The notes beneath the pieces are model-generated. The model worked only from the letters and a program-made list of their open reading frames with translations. It was not told the origin of the DNA and did not search any database. A DNA stretch of 64,000 nucleotides from the NCBI GenBank assembly GCA_964019425.1, contig OZ025862.1, positions 124,001 to 188,000 of the forward strand, given 5' to 3'. The position numbers and the translations under genes are program-made. Below are positions 22,947 through 33,529 of the stretch, piece by piece; the first letter of the stretch is position 1; every line of letters begins with the position of its first letter. The DNA comes from Flectonema sp. DT1601. Lineage: Eukaryota; Euglenozoa; Diplonemea; Diplonemida; Diplonemidae.

Positions 22947-23125
22947 TATTGTGTTTGTTGTTAAAAAGAGGGAGTTGTTGCTGTTTTTTGAGGTTAAAAA
23001 AATATGATAAATAATTTCAAAGAAAAAACGACAATTCTCTCAAAATATATATTTTTTAAAAGTTCTTTTCTACAAAAACTGGTTTTTGTGTTTTCAGTGT
23101 CAATGGAAAAACCGAACATTAAAAT

Positions 23126-23353
23126 TTATGAAATAGCACAACTGCAATTATCTTTATGAAGTTTTTTGGGTATACACATCCCAGGTAGAGGAGTATGAAT
23201 GTCACCCAGTGATGATTTGTTAGGATTTGAAATCCAATTGCATATTGGATTGTGCTTCGACGGCATTTTCTTTGAATTTTCGCAATCAAGTCGGCTCGAT
23301 AAATCTTTACATTGTATGGGTGACATACCATGTCCATACATAAGGTCAACCAT
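23126..23353 (-). CDS. Small Cys-containing protein, possible gene or exon
   Basis: 75 codons from an ATG preceded by a long A-run, as at other starts in this window. The composition looks like real protein (CNWISNPNKSSLGD, TPLPGMCIPKKLHKDNCSC) and unlike the A/T-run translations around it. It has five Cys and no signal peptide. I do not recognise it. It may be a whole small gene or an exon. Confidence 0.4.
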   Translation of the reverse strand: MVDLMYGHGMSPIQCKDLSSRLDCENSKKMPSKHNPICNWISNPNKSSLGDIHTPLPGMCIPKKLHKDNCSCAIS

Positions 23354-24375
23354 TTTTTTTTTTATTTTTTTTTAAAAAGTGTAATTGCTTGGAAAGGGTA
23401 GATAGCATAACAATCAATCGCAAAGCCTTCTTTTTGAAAAAAAAAGTAGTAACGCGTGCTCTCTGTGTGTGTGTGTGGTTCACATTCGTTTCTCATTTTT
23501 TTTTTTTTTTTTAATTATATCTGTGAAGAAAAGACGTAAATTCAAAAAAACTATAAAAAAAAAAAAACTTTGAAAAAGGGAAGTAGAACACTGGCAGGTA
23601 AGATTTTTTTAGAAAGAAAAAAAAAAAAAAAAAAAAAAAAGGAAAGGAAAGGAAAGAAAAAAAACCCAACCTAATCATATGGCAGGCACACATTACAACA
23701 CAAAACTGGACTCAAACAAAGTGAGTTAATGAAATGCAAAATCGTTGTTTTTTTTTTTGTAAGCCACCTTTTTTTTTGAATGGAAGAAAAAGAAGAAAAA
23801 AAAAAAAAAAAAAAAAAACCCACCATCCCTCAATCAGTCCAAATTATGAAAAAAAAAGAAAAATAAAAATGAAATACTAACCATAATATTTAACAACAAA
23901 AAAGATTTCGTTCTCTTTTTTTTTTTTTTTTCCACTCACAGAGTGTATCGATTCTTTTCTTTCATTCTTTCAAGTCTCAACCATTCTCATGGACTTTGTT
24001 CCACAATTAGTACTGAGCTCGAAAACCCATTTTTTTTTTTTTTTTTTTTTTTTTCTGTCAACATTCTTCAAATTAAATGCTTTTTTTTTTATTATTTCTT
24101 TTTTTTTTTTTTGCAATCCTGAATCGAAAATCAAAACTGCGCAACAACTCTCAGCAGAGTTACAGCAATCGGTGGTAAAAAAAGGGCATTGAGCGAATTG
24201 AAAAAAAAAAAAAAAAAAAAAGAAGGAAAGAAAGAAAAAAAAAAGATGGGGGAAAAGTAATTTTGATACTAGAATTATATCTTGGTGAGAAAAAAGGAGA
24301 AAAAAAAAAAAAAGAGAAAAACCAGTGCTTGGGGAAACAAAAAGCAAAAAAAAAAAAAAAAAAAAAAAATTTGAC
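23354..24375. other. Homopolymer-rich spacer
   Basis: No supported gene. The region is dominated by A and T runs at about 23496, 23618, 23796, 23913, 24031, 24201 and 24346. Open frames on both strands are translated runs. Confidence 0.6.
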
Positions 24376-25002
24376 TTAGACCGTCACGTAGTTTGGTGGA
24401 GTTGTTTGTATTTTTCTTGTGTAGTGTCTGATTCCGAGGTATGACAAGAACGCGAAAGTGATTGCAACCCATAAATGTACTACTATGACGGTTCTGCTTA
24501 CACCAAAACATGGAGTTGGATCATAACACCACTGTGACCATGAACCATTATCAGTAAACATCATATCGTAACCATCTGGACAGTATCCCAGGCATGCTCC
24601 GTTAGTAAAGTTACCACCGTTCTTTTGACAATCGTATTCCGATATTTGATTTGGGAAAAGTGAATCATCACACGACTTGTAAGTAGCAATAATTAAAGCA
24701 ACTACCAACAGAATAGCACGAGCAGTGTTCCAGACGGCACATCCTGTCGCTGTTCCTAGGAATCCGTGTTTTGTTGGGCAGCATATCATGGTACCAACCA
24801 TTCCAAATATTCCAAATATCGAAGTCAACACAAACGATGGCCAAAAATGAGGCTCATCAGCGTCTCTCACGATGCTGACGCTTTCCTGTTGAACTGCAAT
24901 CCCGTTTACGATAATAACATTTTCATCTTGTTGGACAGTTCCGTATCCTCCTCCCACAACAGTTCCAACTGCTGGTTGGTTTTCACTTGATTCAGCACCC
25001 AT
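24376..25002 (-). CDS. Three-helix membrane protein with PPxY tail
   Basis: 208 residues. Hydrophobic segments lie at about 53-75, 92-108 and 170-192. The loop between the second and third has six Cys and an NGS glycosylation site, so it probably faces the lumen or outside and is disulfide-bonded. The cytoplasmic end is TTPPNYVTV, containing a PPxY motif (PPNY) that in other eukaryotes recruits NEDD4-type ubiquitin ligases through WW domains. I do not recognise the family. The ATG follows an A-rich leader, and a long T-run begins six bases after the stop. Confidence 0.78.
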   Translation of the reverse strand: MGAESSENQPAVGTVVGGGYGTVQQDENVIIVNGIAVQQESVSIVRDADEPHFWPSFVLTSIFGIFGMVGTMICCPTKHGFLGTATGCAVWNTARAILLVVALIIATYKSCDDSLFPNQISEYDCQKNGGNFTNGACLGYCPDGYDMMFTDNGSWSQWCYDPTPCFGVSRTVIVVHLWVAITFAFLSYLGIRHYTRKIQTTPPNYVTV

Positions 25003-25834
25003 AGTTTTTTTTATTTTTTTTGTTGTTGTTTTTTTTCCCTTTTGATAAAAAATGCTGTGTGCGGAAAAAAACCACGCATTCCCCTATTACACTCTCAACA
25101 CATCTTAAACGGGTCACACACAGGTTTATTTTATGTTGGTTTTATCTGGAGAAGAATAATTAAGAGGGTGTGAGAAATAACAATTTATCAGATTTTTTTT
25201 TTTTTTTTTTTTGTCGATCAAATTTATAACCAACATCAGAACTAACATCTGAGTACTTGTCGCGTATTATATTGATCAAAGATAGAGAGAAAGTTGGAAA
25301 GGAAAAAAAAAAAAAAAAAAAAACCAGAGAGGAGTGAATCAGGAAAAGGGGGGAAAAACAGATCGCAAACAACTGCTACCTGAGTTCAACCCCCCCCCAC
25401 CATCACTGCCGTATAATAACATAATCAAAAGAATACATGGAAAATATATTTAAAAAAAAACGATCCCCCCCCCTCTCTCCCCTTTCTAGATTGCAATGGC
25501 TGAAATAATTAAGATGTCAACATGTGTAACAAAAGGTTTTTTTTAAAAAAAAAATAATAAATAAATAGCTACTAGATAGTAGCAAACACCAACATATGTG
25601 GTGTTTATATAAAAGAGGGAGAAAAGAAGAGAAGAAAAAAAAAAAAAAAATCTCATTTATAAAAAAAAAAAAGTATTTCAGCGAACTCATGCAGCTAAAA
25701 GAGGGGGGTCGTTTATTTTTTTTAAATTTTTTTTTATTTTTTTTTTTTAAAAAGTGAGAGACGCAAAGTCTCTCTATGTGAAGACCAGACCGACCCATGA
25801 CCCAATTCGAGAACACTCTGAGCAGGTAAAATCA
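25003..25834. other. Spacer
   Basis: No supported gene. It has A/T runs, a C-run near 25390 and a short C-rich patch near 25466-25482. Open frames here are low-complexity F/K translations. Confidence 0.55.
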
Positions 25835-26884
25835 TCAATAGTGCGAATGTCCTGTACCTTCTGGTGTCTTTGCTCTGAACCACAGAGCACCACCCCATTT
25901 AGTTCCCTTAATAACATCACAACCTTCATGAAGTGAATACGGATCAAGCGACAAATCAGGTCTCATCCCGTAGAATAAAACAGCAGATCCAGCAACCAAT
26001 GGACGAACTTGCAATCCCTGTTGACACGATGCAGCTTGAAAGTTAGCAGGAACAGGACCCTTGTTTGCCCTCGGCAATGACGTTTCCCCTCCTTCCTCAG
26101 TGGTGTTTAGGTATAGAAATATCGTTGCCATTCGGTTGTTTTCCTGAGGACCATACATGTTTGGATCGAAATAATCATGGTGGGCATCATAGTGTTGTCT
26201 TGGACCGTATAATAAAACATTTATTGGTTCATGCCAGGCATTGTGAAGAATTGTTGTAACTCGTTTTTCTAAATTACTCAATTTACCATCGAGAGTGACC
26301 CATGTTGATTTTGAAGTTCTCACATCTTGTACGTTGCTGTGTTTGCCTTCTTTTTGACTTTCTTTGCTGAGAGCAACTTGTGATCGTTGAAGGTTTGGTT
26401 TCGCTCGGTTGATAATTTCCTCGACTTCGTCCTTAGTAGCCAACTGAGGGAAGAACATTGCTCTTGGCTCCAGTGAAACAGTAGCAAACAACCGATCGTT
26501 TCTCTGAGGATATGAAAAAGCTGGTTCTCGACAGTCATATCCAGGAGGCATGTCATCTGCATTAATCTGGTTCAAATTATAATCAGACTTTACCTGTCCT
26601 GGTTTCACCCTCTCAATGGCAGGTACAGGAGGGATCGTTAAACCATAAAAATCCCAATCTTCTTTTTTATTTATTTGCAAACCATGCCACATCTCAACGT
26701 CAATAGGATTGACGTGAGGAGCAACCGCTTCTTCAGCTCTCCCAATAAGATTCAATCTTTCGATCCTCCTACTTTCAGGAAGAGAGCTGGTTGTTCTTAT
26801 TATTAAGACCAACATTGCAAGTACGGTAATTATTAACATCCACCATGTTCTACTTCCTCTGAGTGAATGACTTCTTAATTTCAT
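25835..26884 (-). CDS. Membrane-anchored prolyl 4-hydroxylase-like 2-oxoglutarate/Fe(II) dioxygenase
   Basis: 349 residues, single exon. A signal-anchor (WWMLIITVLAMLVLII) lies at about 14-30. The double-stranded beta-helix is clear: the HxD iron ligands in QHYDAHHDYFDP, RMATIFLYLN, EGGETSLP, the distal His in SLHEGCDV and the 2-oxoglutarate-binding Lys in GTKWGGALWF. These are the marks of P4H-alpha-like enzymes, which hydroxylate proline in secreted proteins in the ER or Golgi. A type II topology with a short cytosolic tail fits plant and algal P4Hs. The substrate protein is unknown. Confidence 0.88.
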   Translation of the reverse strand: MKLRSHSLRGSRTWWMLIITVLAMLVLIIRTTSSLPESRRIERLNLIGRAEEAVAPHVNPIDVEMWHGLQINKKEDWDFYGLTIPPVPAIERVKPGQVKSDYNLNQINADDMPPGYDCREPAFSYPQRNDRLFATVSLEPRAMFFPQLATKDEVEEIINRAKPNLQRSQVALSKESQKEGKHSNVQDVRTSKSTWVTLDGKLSNLEKRVTTILHNAWHEPINVLLYGPRQHYDAHHDYFDPNMYGPQENNRMATIFLYLNTTEEGGETSLPRANKGPVPANFQAASCQQGLQVRPLVAGSAVLFYGMRPDLSLDPYSLHEGCDVIKGTKWGGALWFRAKTPEGTGHSHY

Positions 26885-27327
26885 TTTGGTTTAAAAAAAA
26901 AACTGTTATGAGAAGGAAAACATAAAAACAATTAAATTATTTTTTTATTTTTTTTTTTTAAAAAAAAATAATGTCATCCATGGAAAAGGATTGTCAAAAG
27001 AAAGAAGAACAAGAAGGGGAAAAATCCGGAAAAAAAAAAAAGTGTATACTAATGAGTGAACTAAAATAATTAAAAACCTTAACATAAAAATGAAAATATG
27101 TTATTCAAATAATTAAAACTACAGGGCTTAACGTTCACCTGAAAGATCATTCCTTAGTTGGTCACCAGCTTGATTATTTCAGACAATTGACAAAAAAAAA
27201 AAAATAATAATAAGTTAGTTAGGATACAAAGTATTTGAGCATTTTAAAACAAAAAAAAAATGAAGTGTAAGTGAGAATAAAATAATAAAATAAATAAATA
27301 AAAAAAGAGGTGTTCCACCTTTCTTGA
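26885..27327. other. Spacer
   Basis: AT-rich sequence with no supported gene; several runs of 9-12 A or T. Confidence 0.5.
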
Positions 27328-27579
27328 TTAGCCGTCATCCGACCTACTCGACTGTTCAGATAAATCAGATCTGATTGTGACAGGTGTCTCATCAACAACA
27401 ACTACTGATTGCGTCGAAGGTGAGTCAGCTTCAACTTTCTTACTCAAGAAAGTATCTTCTGGTTTGCTAGATAGTATAGACAACCGAATGCACCAACACA
27501 ACAGAAAGTAGTATGATATTGAAATTAAGATCGCCACCAGCCCTGATTTGATGCAAGCCTGCAATAGAGCGACAGCCAT
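27328..27579 (-). CDS. Small single-span membrane protein
   Basis: 83 residues. One hydrophobic segment at about 12-33 (SGLVAILISISYYFLLCW) is followed by a Ser/Asp/Thr-rich cytosolic tail ending SEQSSRSDDG. No signal cleavage site is obvious. It has no recognisable relatives and lies just upstream (3' side in the minus sense is 27328) of the duplicated eS12 block. It could be a real small gene or the end of a larger one with an unseen upstream exon. Confidence 0.5.
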   Translation of the reverse strand: MAVALLQACIKSGLVAILISISYYFLLCWCIRLSILSSKPEDTFLSKKVEADSPSTQSVVVVDETPVTIRSDLSEQSSRSDDG

Positions 27580-27845
27580 GTTTGTGACTCTGAAGATGAC
27601 ATAATTAAGGTTTTAACAACATTCACTTTTTAATATATTATTCGTAACCTAAAAAACACTTTCATACCAACCTGATAAAATGAAACATATCATAAGCCTC
27701 AAGTAGACTTGAGACCTCCTTGTCACTCACTCAGAAACACACACTCGATGAATATTAATTATCGACACGTCATAAGTATCAGACAAGCTGACACCTCTTT
27801 GTCTTGTCACGTCGATCCAAAGCCAAAGTTGTGTGCGTGTGCTCC

Positions 27846-28283
27846 TCACGCAAAGTGTGCGAGAATCATGTCAAGTGCCTTGCTCTTCTCACCGTACTCA
27901 GTGATCGCAACACACGACGCACCAATTACCTTCTTGATGTTCGAGTTCGTATCAAACTTCGCAAGTCCCACCCACTCCCCGAGTTTCTTCTTCTCAGGAA
28001 CTTTAATTAAATGAATCTGGTGCTCATCACACAGAGCTTCGATCAGAGAAGTGTACGCAGCCTCATCGCAGTCCTCAGCGAGCACACAGAGGTGTGCTAC
28101 CTTCTTGTCCAGGACCTTCACTGTTTCGTGAAGTCCACGAGCGAGTCCCTTGTGGAACCTGGCTCTCTTTAACACCTGCTGCAGGGCTGCCAAGAGATCT
28201 TCTGGTTCTGCGTCTTCATCCTCAACTGTTGGGTCTTCTTGTTCAACTTCAGCAACGGTTTCATCGATCATGTTGTCGGACAT
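27846..28283 (-). CDS. RPS12: 40S ribosomal protein eS12 (RPS12), copy 2
   Basis: Encodes the same 145 residues as copies 1 and 3. Several positions differ silently: it has g where copies 1 and 3 have a at 27888, and differs again near 27919 and 27963. It is therefore the outlier of the three even though it is the physical neighbour of copy 3. The block begins at about 27667 with the shared aacctgataaa-type border. Its leader is a little shorter than in copies 1 and 3. Confidence 0.96.
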   Translation of the reverse strand: MSDNMIDETVAEVEQEDPTVEDEDAEPEDLLAALQQVLKRARFHKGLARGLHETVKVLDKKVAHLCVLAEDCDEAAYTSLIEALCDEHQIHLIKVPEKKKLGEWVGLAKFDTNSNIKKVIGASCVAITEYGEKSKALDMILAHFA

Positions 28284-28616
28284 TATTGTTTGTTGTTAAA
28301 AAGAGGGAGTTGTTGCTGTTTTGAGGTCGAGGTGCGATAATTACTTTCACAGATCAGCAGTGCAGGACAACTACCTACGTTGATAACTGAAACATATTAC
28401 AAGTTTCAAACTTAAAAACTTCCACAAAAAGAAAACTACCAACCTGATAAATGAAACATATCATAAGCCTCAAGTAGACTTGAGACCTCCTTGTCACTCA
28501 CTCAGAAACACACACTCGATGAATATTAATTATCGACACGTCATAAGTATCAGACAAGCTGACACCTCTTTGTCTTGTCACGTCGATCCAAAGCCAAAGT
28601 TGTGTGCGTGTGCTCC

Positions 28617-29054
28617 TCACGCAAAGTGTGCGAGAATCATGTCAAGTGCCTTACTCTTCTCACCGTACTCAGTGATCGCAACACACGATGCACCAATTAC
28701 CTTCTTGATGTTCGAGTTCGTATCAAACTTCGCCAGTCCCACCCACTCCCCGAGTTTCTTCTTCTCAGGAACTTTAATTAAATGAATCTGGTGCTCATCA
28801 CACAGAGCTTCGATCAGAGAAGTGTACGCAGCCTCATCGCAGTCCTCAGCGAGAACACAGAGGTGTGCTACCTTCTTGTCCAGGACCTTCACTGTTTCGT
28901 GAAGTCCACGAGCGAGTCCCTTGTGAAACCTGGCTCTCTTTAACACCTGCTGCAGGGCTGCCAAGAGATCTTCTGGTTCTGCGTCTTCATCCTCAACTGT
29001 TGGGTCTTCTTGTTCAACTTCAGCAACGGTTTCATCGATCATGTTGTCGGACAT
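28617..29054 (-). CDS. RPS12: 40S ribosomal protein eS12 (RPS12), copy 3
   Basis: The 145-residue product is identical to the other copies. The start chosen is MSDNMIDE at 29054, matching the other two; the open frame extends 36 codons upstream, but that part is leader sequence. The spacer between copies 2 and 3 (28335-28435) holds a diverged piece of the shared border (28381-28425), evidence of repeated unequal exchange. Confidence 0.96.
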   Translation of the reverse strand: MSDNMIDETVAEVEQEDPTVEDEDAEPEDLLAALQQVLKRARFHKGLARGLHETVKVLDKKVAHLCVLAEDCDEAAYTSLIEALCDEHQIHLIKVPEKKKLGEWVGLAKFDTNSNIKKVIGASCVAITEYGEKSKALDMILAHFA

Positions 29055-29300
29055 TATTGTGTTTGTTGTTAAAAAGAGGGAGTTGTTGCTGTTTTTAGAG
29101 GTTAAAAAATATGATAAATAAATTCCCTTCTTGACTTCATCACAACCACAACACCTCACCAAGTACTAAGACAATAATACTAAAATAATGATATCACCTG
29201 ATCACAGATCTCTGACTGTGAAGATGAGTAGTCATTTAAAGAAAGATAAAAAGTACGAAACAGACCAAATGAGATGTGTAAATAGCAATAAATTAAATTA

Positions 29301-29460
29301 TCTCAATGGAGGTAAGAATCGAGGATGATGATAGGCAATATTGGATTTGGTTTTTATTCATACGGACTCCGGGAACGGATTTCGTTGATCTCCTTCTTGA
29401 TTTCGACTGTTTTGCCAGACCTGTTCAGTGTCCTTTCGTTGGGTAGTGACAGCCTAATCA
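29301..29460 (-). pseudogene. Condensed partial copy of the adjacent basic protein gene
   Basis: Four short blocks of the gene at 29461-29973 occur here in the same order with the sequence between them missing: the 3' end (ctcaatggaggtaagaatcg), the attggatttggttttt block, the ggatttcgttgatctccttc block and the 5' end (ttcagtgtcctttcgttggg). It looks like a gene copy shortened by several internal deletions. Confidence 0.85.
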
Positions 29461-29973
29461 TCATCTCAATGGAGGTAAGAATCGAGGATGATGACAGGGC
29501 TTGGCAGACACATCGGCAATATTGGATTTGGTTTTTTCCGATTCGATCGTCTTTACCCGTCGGAGTACTCTTCTGTCCTCCGCAGCGGCTGCTTCTTGAA
29601 GATGTCGTAGAGACTTGTGAAGAGATTCAAAATAATTTTTTGAAATTGGAGGTAATTTCCTTTCTGGTTTACTCTGACTCTGTCTCACCAGACATCGAGT
29701 TGCTTCAGTTTTGATTCTCATATCTGATAACAGGTGAGTATCCAAATCGAGATGAATACTTTTTAAAAACCATTCAGCTTCGTACAGACTCCGAGAACGG
29801 ATTTCGTTGATCTCCTTCTTGAATAAAGCTTTCTTCTCCATCTTCATCCTTCGCTGTGTGACTGCATGTCGAACGTTTGCATTTGCATAAAATAACTTTT
29901 TGTCTGTGGGTAGTTCTCTGACTACTGTTTGCCAGACTTGTTCAGTGTCCTTTCGTTGGGGAGTGACAGCCAT
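29461..29973 (-). CDS. Basic helical protein of unknown function
   Basis: 170 residues, starting at MAVTPQRK (29973) after a short A-run. It is rich in Arg and Lys, with helical stretches RRMKMEKKALFKKEINEI and EAEWFLKSIHLDLDTHLL and the conserved-looking KPERKLPPISKNYFESL. No domain is recognised. The basic character and short length would suit a microtubule- or RNA-associated protein, which is a guess. A shortened copy lies directly downstream. Confidence 0.7.
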   Translation of the reverse strand: MAVTPQRKDTEQVWQTVVRELPTDKKLFYANANVRHAVTQRRMKMEKKALFKKEINEIRSRSLYEAEWFLKSIHLDLDTHLLSDMRIKTEATRCLVRQSQSKPERKLPPISKNYFESLHKSLRHLQEAAAAEDRRVLRRVKTIESEKTKSNIADVSAKPCHHPRFLPPLR

Positions 29974-30809
29974 TTTTTTAGTCAAATTCACATGGAAGAC
30001 TTTTGAAGTAACATTTTGTTGTTGTTGTTGTTGTTTTAAAAAAAAACGCTGAGGTCAAAAAAAAAAAAAAAATTATGAAAAAAAAAAAAATCTCAAAAGT
30101 ATTCTGTTGTGCTAAAGCAGATTCATTGAAACATTATTTTTTTTCTGTCAAAAACCCGACTAGAGACGCACGATTAAATTAAATTCCAGAGGGGAATTTA
30201 AAAGAAGAAGAAAAAAATTAACTTGAATTGAATGAATGATGGATACGCTCTTTTATTTATATCTTTTATTCCTATTTTTTTTTTTTTTAAATTTCCTTTC
30301 CCAATTCGATAATCGATTTAGGAAAAAAGAAGGGTGAAGGAGAAAAAAAATATATTTTTTCACAAATTATTTTATTTATTTATTTATTTATGAAGCCTAA
30401 GGAGCCAAAAATCCAGGAAAAGCTCAACAGGGGTAACAGTTATATCGCTACCAGCCAACCGTGAGACTCTCACAGACGATAAGAGACGTAGAACAACCTG
30501 GAACAAATGACTACCTAAACCCATCGCCCACGCGAGCAGACAGTGTTAGAGAAAAAAAAAATTACAAATCTATAAAACAACTTTAAGGAATAGGATGAAC
30601 GAGGGAGGATGAAAAAAAAAAAAAAAAAAAAAGTAAATTAAGCGTTTTATTAAAAAAACTAAGTTTCGCCTCAAAATTAGTTCATCCCATGGTTTATGTT
30701 ATTTAAAATGCAAAAATGTTGCGTTTTTTTATTTTTTTTATTTATTTTTATAAAGTTATTAGGCTTTACTGGTTCGATTTATTTATTTTTTTATTCCTTT
30801 TTCTCTTAT

Positions 30810-30844
<35 letters not shown>

Positions 30845-30929
30845 GTTTCTTCTTTTCCCACAAATTAAAAAAAAAGAAAACCTGGACTACACTTCTGCCA
30901 CACAGGAACTCATAAATAATAAAAATAAC

Positions 30930-30967
<38 letters not shown>

Positions 30968-31496
30968 AGAATAAAACATTTTCTCATCGATGGCAACGTG
31001 ATGGACGTGTTGAACATGCGAAAGAATAAATCGACAACGATTATCTGGATTTACGTCAATTGTTTTGTTTTTTTTTCTATTTTTTTTTTATTTTTTTTTC
31101 CATACCAGGCCGTGCGTGTCTCAGATAAAGTAAACTCGAAAAAGAGTACAGGAAAGAATGCCATAATGCTTCAAAAAGGGTAAAATTATTTCGAAGGAGA
31201 GATATAAAGTGTTACGCGAGAAGTAAAAATGTCCTTCCATCACGTTTTTATCTTTCATTATTTTCTTTTTTTTTTTTTTTTTTTTTTTTTTGAATTGAGA
31301 GCAGCGTGTTTTTTTTTTTTTTTTTTTTTTTTTGGCTGAAAATTCTTTCAACTCCAAGGTTGCGCTCCTGAGCGCTAACTAAGATCACAGAGGGCAGGAT
31401 TGATATACACAGCTAACACAATTTACACGATACGAGTTGAAAGAATCAGCCAGAAATCGTGATGCCGATACGACCGAGAGAGTGCTGAACTCCCCC
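29974..31496. other. Long AT-rich spacer
   Basis: No gene is supported. Long A or T runs occur at about 30612, 30811, 30936, 31270 and 31308. A less AT-rich patch at 30390-30545 has no convincing frame on either strand and could be an untranslated RNA or exon. A tetranucleotide run (ttta) occurs near 30370. Confidence 0.5.
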
Positions 31497-31619
31497 TTAC
31501 AGCAGTGGGTCATCCATGATTTCGTCAGGAGTAAATAAGAGATTTGCACTTAGTGCGCTCATCCTGTTAAGAGCTGCACCCGTGTGACTGACAGGAGGGA
31601 TTTTGCGTAGAGCAGCAGC
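31497..31619 (-). CDS. Terminal exon of an otherwise unseen gene
   Basis: A polypyrimidine-TAG acceptor at 31620-31622 opens a 40-codon frame ending in TAA. The peptide AAALRKIPPVSHTGAALNRM followed by SALSANLLFTPDEIMDDPLL is clearly protein-like and ends in an acidic helix. Upstream exons must lie between 31640 and 33500 but are too short or diverged to call. A candidate at about 32447-32476 has a possible donor but is weak. Function unknown. Confidence 0.55.
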   Translation of the reverse strand, partial: AAALRKIPPVSHTGAALNRMSALSANLLFTPDEIMDDPLL

Positions 31620-31727
31620 CTACAGAAAAAAAAAATACACCCACATGTGACTAAGAAGCTTTCAAACTAACAATTTTTTTTGTCAAATTGCAAGTCAAAC
31701 AGAAACATAACCAAAACATCAAATAAT

Positions 31728-31761
<34 letters not shown>

Positions 31762-32750
31762 TATTGTGGATAGAAACAAAATGCACTCATTCTCCTACAA
31801 AATGAAAATATGAGGACATGTCAAAAGTTGACCAAAACGGTACCAGACTTTTGACATCCACTCATATGTTCTACTTCAATTAAAACCCTTGAAGGATTTT
31901 TTTTTTTTTTTTTTTTTTAATTTTTTTTTTTTTAGATACGAGATCACACACCATGATCAAAGAAACCCCCAGTCAGTGTTTGTTGAAAAATAAAAACAAT
32001 TTAAAACAGAATATCCAACGGTGGTAATAAACGACAAACTTCTCTTATGAGCAGCATGTCAAAAATAATCAAATTCTAACTTTCATTTATTAAAATAATT
32101 TTTTAAAAAAAAAATTTTTAAAAAAAAAAAAGGATGCCTGAATTCGGAAAACGGAAAGTTCCTCTGTCTCTGTCTCTGTCTCTCTCCATCAGTAGGCTAT
32201 CCCAACCTCTCAGATCTGTCAGATACTAGAACAGGAAAGGAGTTTCTGTGATGAAAAAAAACAGGTAAGAAAAAAAAAAAAAAAAAAAAAAAAATGTTCA
32301 CCAGAGCGAACACCCCACGTATTACGGGGGTCGGAAACAACTATTAAAAGTGGTACCGAACTACAAAAAAAAAAAAAAAAAAAAAAAAAAAGGAACGGAC
32401 GACAACGACACCCCCCTCCACATAAAAAAATAAACTTCATTATGATTACCTCCCTAAACAAATTTAAACAGGTTTGCTCTAACGGTTCAAAAAAAGATGT
32501 GGAAAAAAAAAAAGAATGACATCTTTTCAGACAGCGTACCAACTGAATATGATCAAAAGAGTGGGAACTATATATTCCTGATAATAATAACTTTAACATT
32601 AACTTTGTATAGAAAAAAAAAAAAAAAAAAAAAAAAAAAATAGAGATTATTTTCTGTAGTTTTTCCTAACATCTTTGCCCTTGTCATTCAGAAAAAAAAG
32701 AAAAAAAAAAAAAAACTCATAATAATAATCAATGTTTCTGACAAAATTAT

Positions 32751-32785
<35 letters not shown>

Positions 32786-33529
32786 CCTCTCTTCGTTTTT
32801 TAACGCACACAAAAGCTGTGATTACAACAAAAAATCTTCTCAAGTTAGTTTTTTAAAGAAAAAAAAAAAAAATCAAATTCAAATTCAAATTCAAGTTATA
32901 TTCGGAAATTGTATTTTTCACGCAAGTGGAACCTGATGGCTTCCTTAGTACAGGCAGTTTCTCAACCCAACAAAATAACAAATAAGAATGAGGGGGAAGG
33001 AATTAGGTGAAGAGTGGGGAGAACGTTTGCAAGACACGATAGAAGATGAGAACGATTAAATAATCAACTTTTTTGAATAAATCAACAGAACCTAAAAAAA
33101 ACTGAATTTTTCCTAAAATTTTTGAACAACAAAAAAAAAAAAAAAAAAAAACATAATACCAGTTTCGGTTTTTTTGGTTTCAGATTGGAAGCCCCCCCAG
33201 GGTTTACTTCATGTGCATTTGTTTTTTTTAAATAAAAAAAAAAAACAAAAAAATAAAAATAAAAAGGTGAGGAATTTTTCTTTAAAATTTGAGCAAAATG
33301 GTGTGTTTCTTAGAAGAGATTTTGTAAGTACAAAAAAAAAAAAGAATTGGCAAACTTTCACCTTTTTTACTTTTTTTTTTACTCAACACTTTTTTTAGTA
33401 GGTACAAAAAAAAAAAAAAACAGAAATAGAACGAGGAGTACACCAGAGTCTATTACAAGAATGGTCGTGAATAGCGGCAGCCTCCCTCCTCTGAAGACTA
33501 ACCCAACTACATCATCTCATCCCAAATAT
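31620..33529. other. AT-rich stretch, probably introns and small exons
   Basis: Long A or T runs occur at about 31730, 31900, 32270, 32365, 32612, 32755 and 33130. An 11-bp-arm hairpin lies at 31818-31857. A patch at 32930-33060 reads as protein-like sequence on the plus strand in two frames, but no clean gene can be built. A double copy of the A-tailed dispersed repeat lies at 33321-33420. Confidence 0.4.
33321..33420 (+). repeat. A-tailed dispersed repeat, two shortened copies in tandem
   Basis: Two 3' ends (tttgtaagtac and agtaggtac, each with an A-run) with one 5' end (gaattggcaaac) between them. Confidence 0.7.

Noticed and set aside
29325-29714. Plus-strand open frame across the condensed copy and the basic gene
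   Set aside because: It is antisense to the minus-strand gene, whose frame is longer, better composed and follows the local gene direction.
30390-30545. Possible tRNA or small nuclear RNA gene in a less AT-rich patch
   Set aside because: No A and B boxes, no cloverleaf and no U1/U2/U4/U5/U6 signature motifs were found on either strand.
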